In this document: positions 37,468 through 37,729 of the stretch, piece by piece
How positions within the stretch are numbered: the first letter of the stretch is position 1
How the letters are laid out: each line of letters starts with the position of its first letter
Assembly (NCBI GenBank): GCA_905480405.1
Contig: CAJQQH010000188.1
Coordinates: 1-37,729, forward strand
Reading direction: 5' to 3'
DNA: 37,729 nucleotides
Source: an uncultured Polaribacter sp.
GTDB lineage: Bacteria > Bacteroidota > Bacteroidia > Flavobacteriales > Flavobacteriaceae
Position numbers and translations under genes: made by a program
Notes under the pieces: generated by a model
The model's input: the letters and a program-made list of their open reading frames with translations, nothing else
Databases searched by the model: none
Told to the model about the DNA's origin: nothing

Positions 37468-37530
37468 TTCTTCTTTCATATTGAATCTATCAATATGAAT
37501 CTACTTTTTTTTACACAAAATAATTACTAA

Positions 37531-37729
37531 ATGAAACAGATTTATATGTGGATTTTGTTGCTATTTACGAGCATCAGTTTTTCGCAAACAACAATTACCG
37601 GTACAATTACAGATAAAAATACCGGAGAAAAAATCCCTTCTGTAAGTATTTCTTCATCAACAAAAAACGGAACAACTTCAGATTTAAATGGAAATTATTC
37701 AATTGAAGTTACAGGTAAAAATCAATTTT
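37531..37729 (+). CDS. TonB-dependent receptor-type / carboxypeptidase-regulatory-like protein, 5' end only
   Basis: MKQIYMWILLLFTSISFSQTTITGTITDKNTGEKIPSVSISSSTKNGTTSDLNGNYSIEVTGKNQF; open at window end. Confidence 0.8.
   Translation, partial: MKQIYMWILLLFTSISFSQTTITGTITDKNTGEKIPSVSISSSTKNGTTSDLNGNYSIEVTGKNQF

Noticed and set aside
1-37729. CRISPR arrays, tRNA/rRNA genes, phage or transposase genes
   Set aside because: None seen on reading both strands; gene content is a continuous chromosomal backbone.

Overview
This AT-rich window comes from a member of the Bacteroidota, most likely a Flavobacteriaceae (Polaribacter/Tenacibaculum-like; inferred from gene families and synteny, not tested). 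Most of it is chromosomal housekeeping. From left to right it contains: the tail of a cold-shock gene; ctaA (heme A synthase); moaE and moaD; a DUF5686 outer-membrane-type protein; a malic enzyme/phosphotransacetylase fusion; the ruvA-sprA-gcvH-vanZ run, where SprA is the giant type IX secretion translocon; a TonB-type energy transducer; dodecin; a DUF1304 protein; an MscS channel; tsaB; a TolC-like protein; a minus-strand cytochrome oxidase module (ctaB, two subunit III genes, subunit IV, a Sco-like protein, Sco, DUF420, and a small CxxC protein); a MOSC protein; an enoyl-CoA hydratase; leuS; fabD; a YhhQ-type queuosine-precursor transporter; and a DUF547 / peroxidase-like / ArsS radical SAM / DUF2064 cassette resembling arsenosugar biosynthesis. 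The window ends in a truncated carboxypeptidase-regulatory-like gene. The strongest anomaly is leuS: at 1119 aa it carries an in-frame DUF559-like (Vsr-related, PD-(D/E)XK superfamily) nuclease-fold domain inside the CP1 editing domain, plus a second, CGC-containing insertion before KMSKS. Other points worth a second look are a cysteine-less Sco-like protein beside canonical Sco, a small exported CxxC membrane protein ending the same operon, an 8-copy GTTAGCA heptamer repeat over the ctaA stop codon, and a 35-bp gcvH/vanZ overlap. All family assignments are from reading translations by eye; no database search was run.
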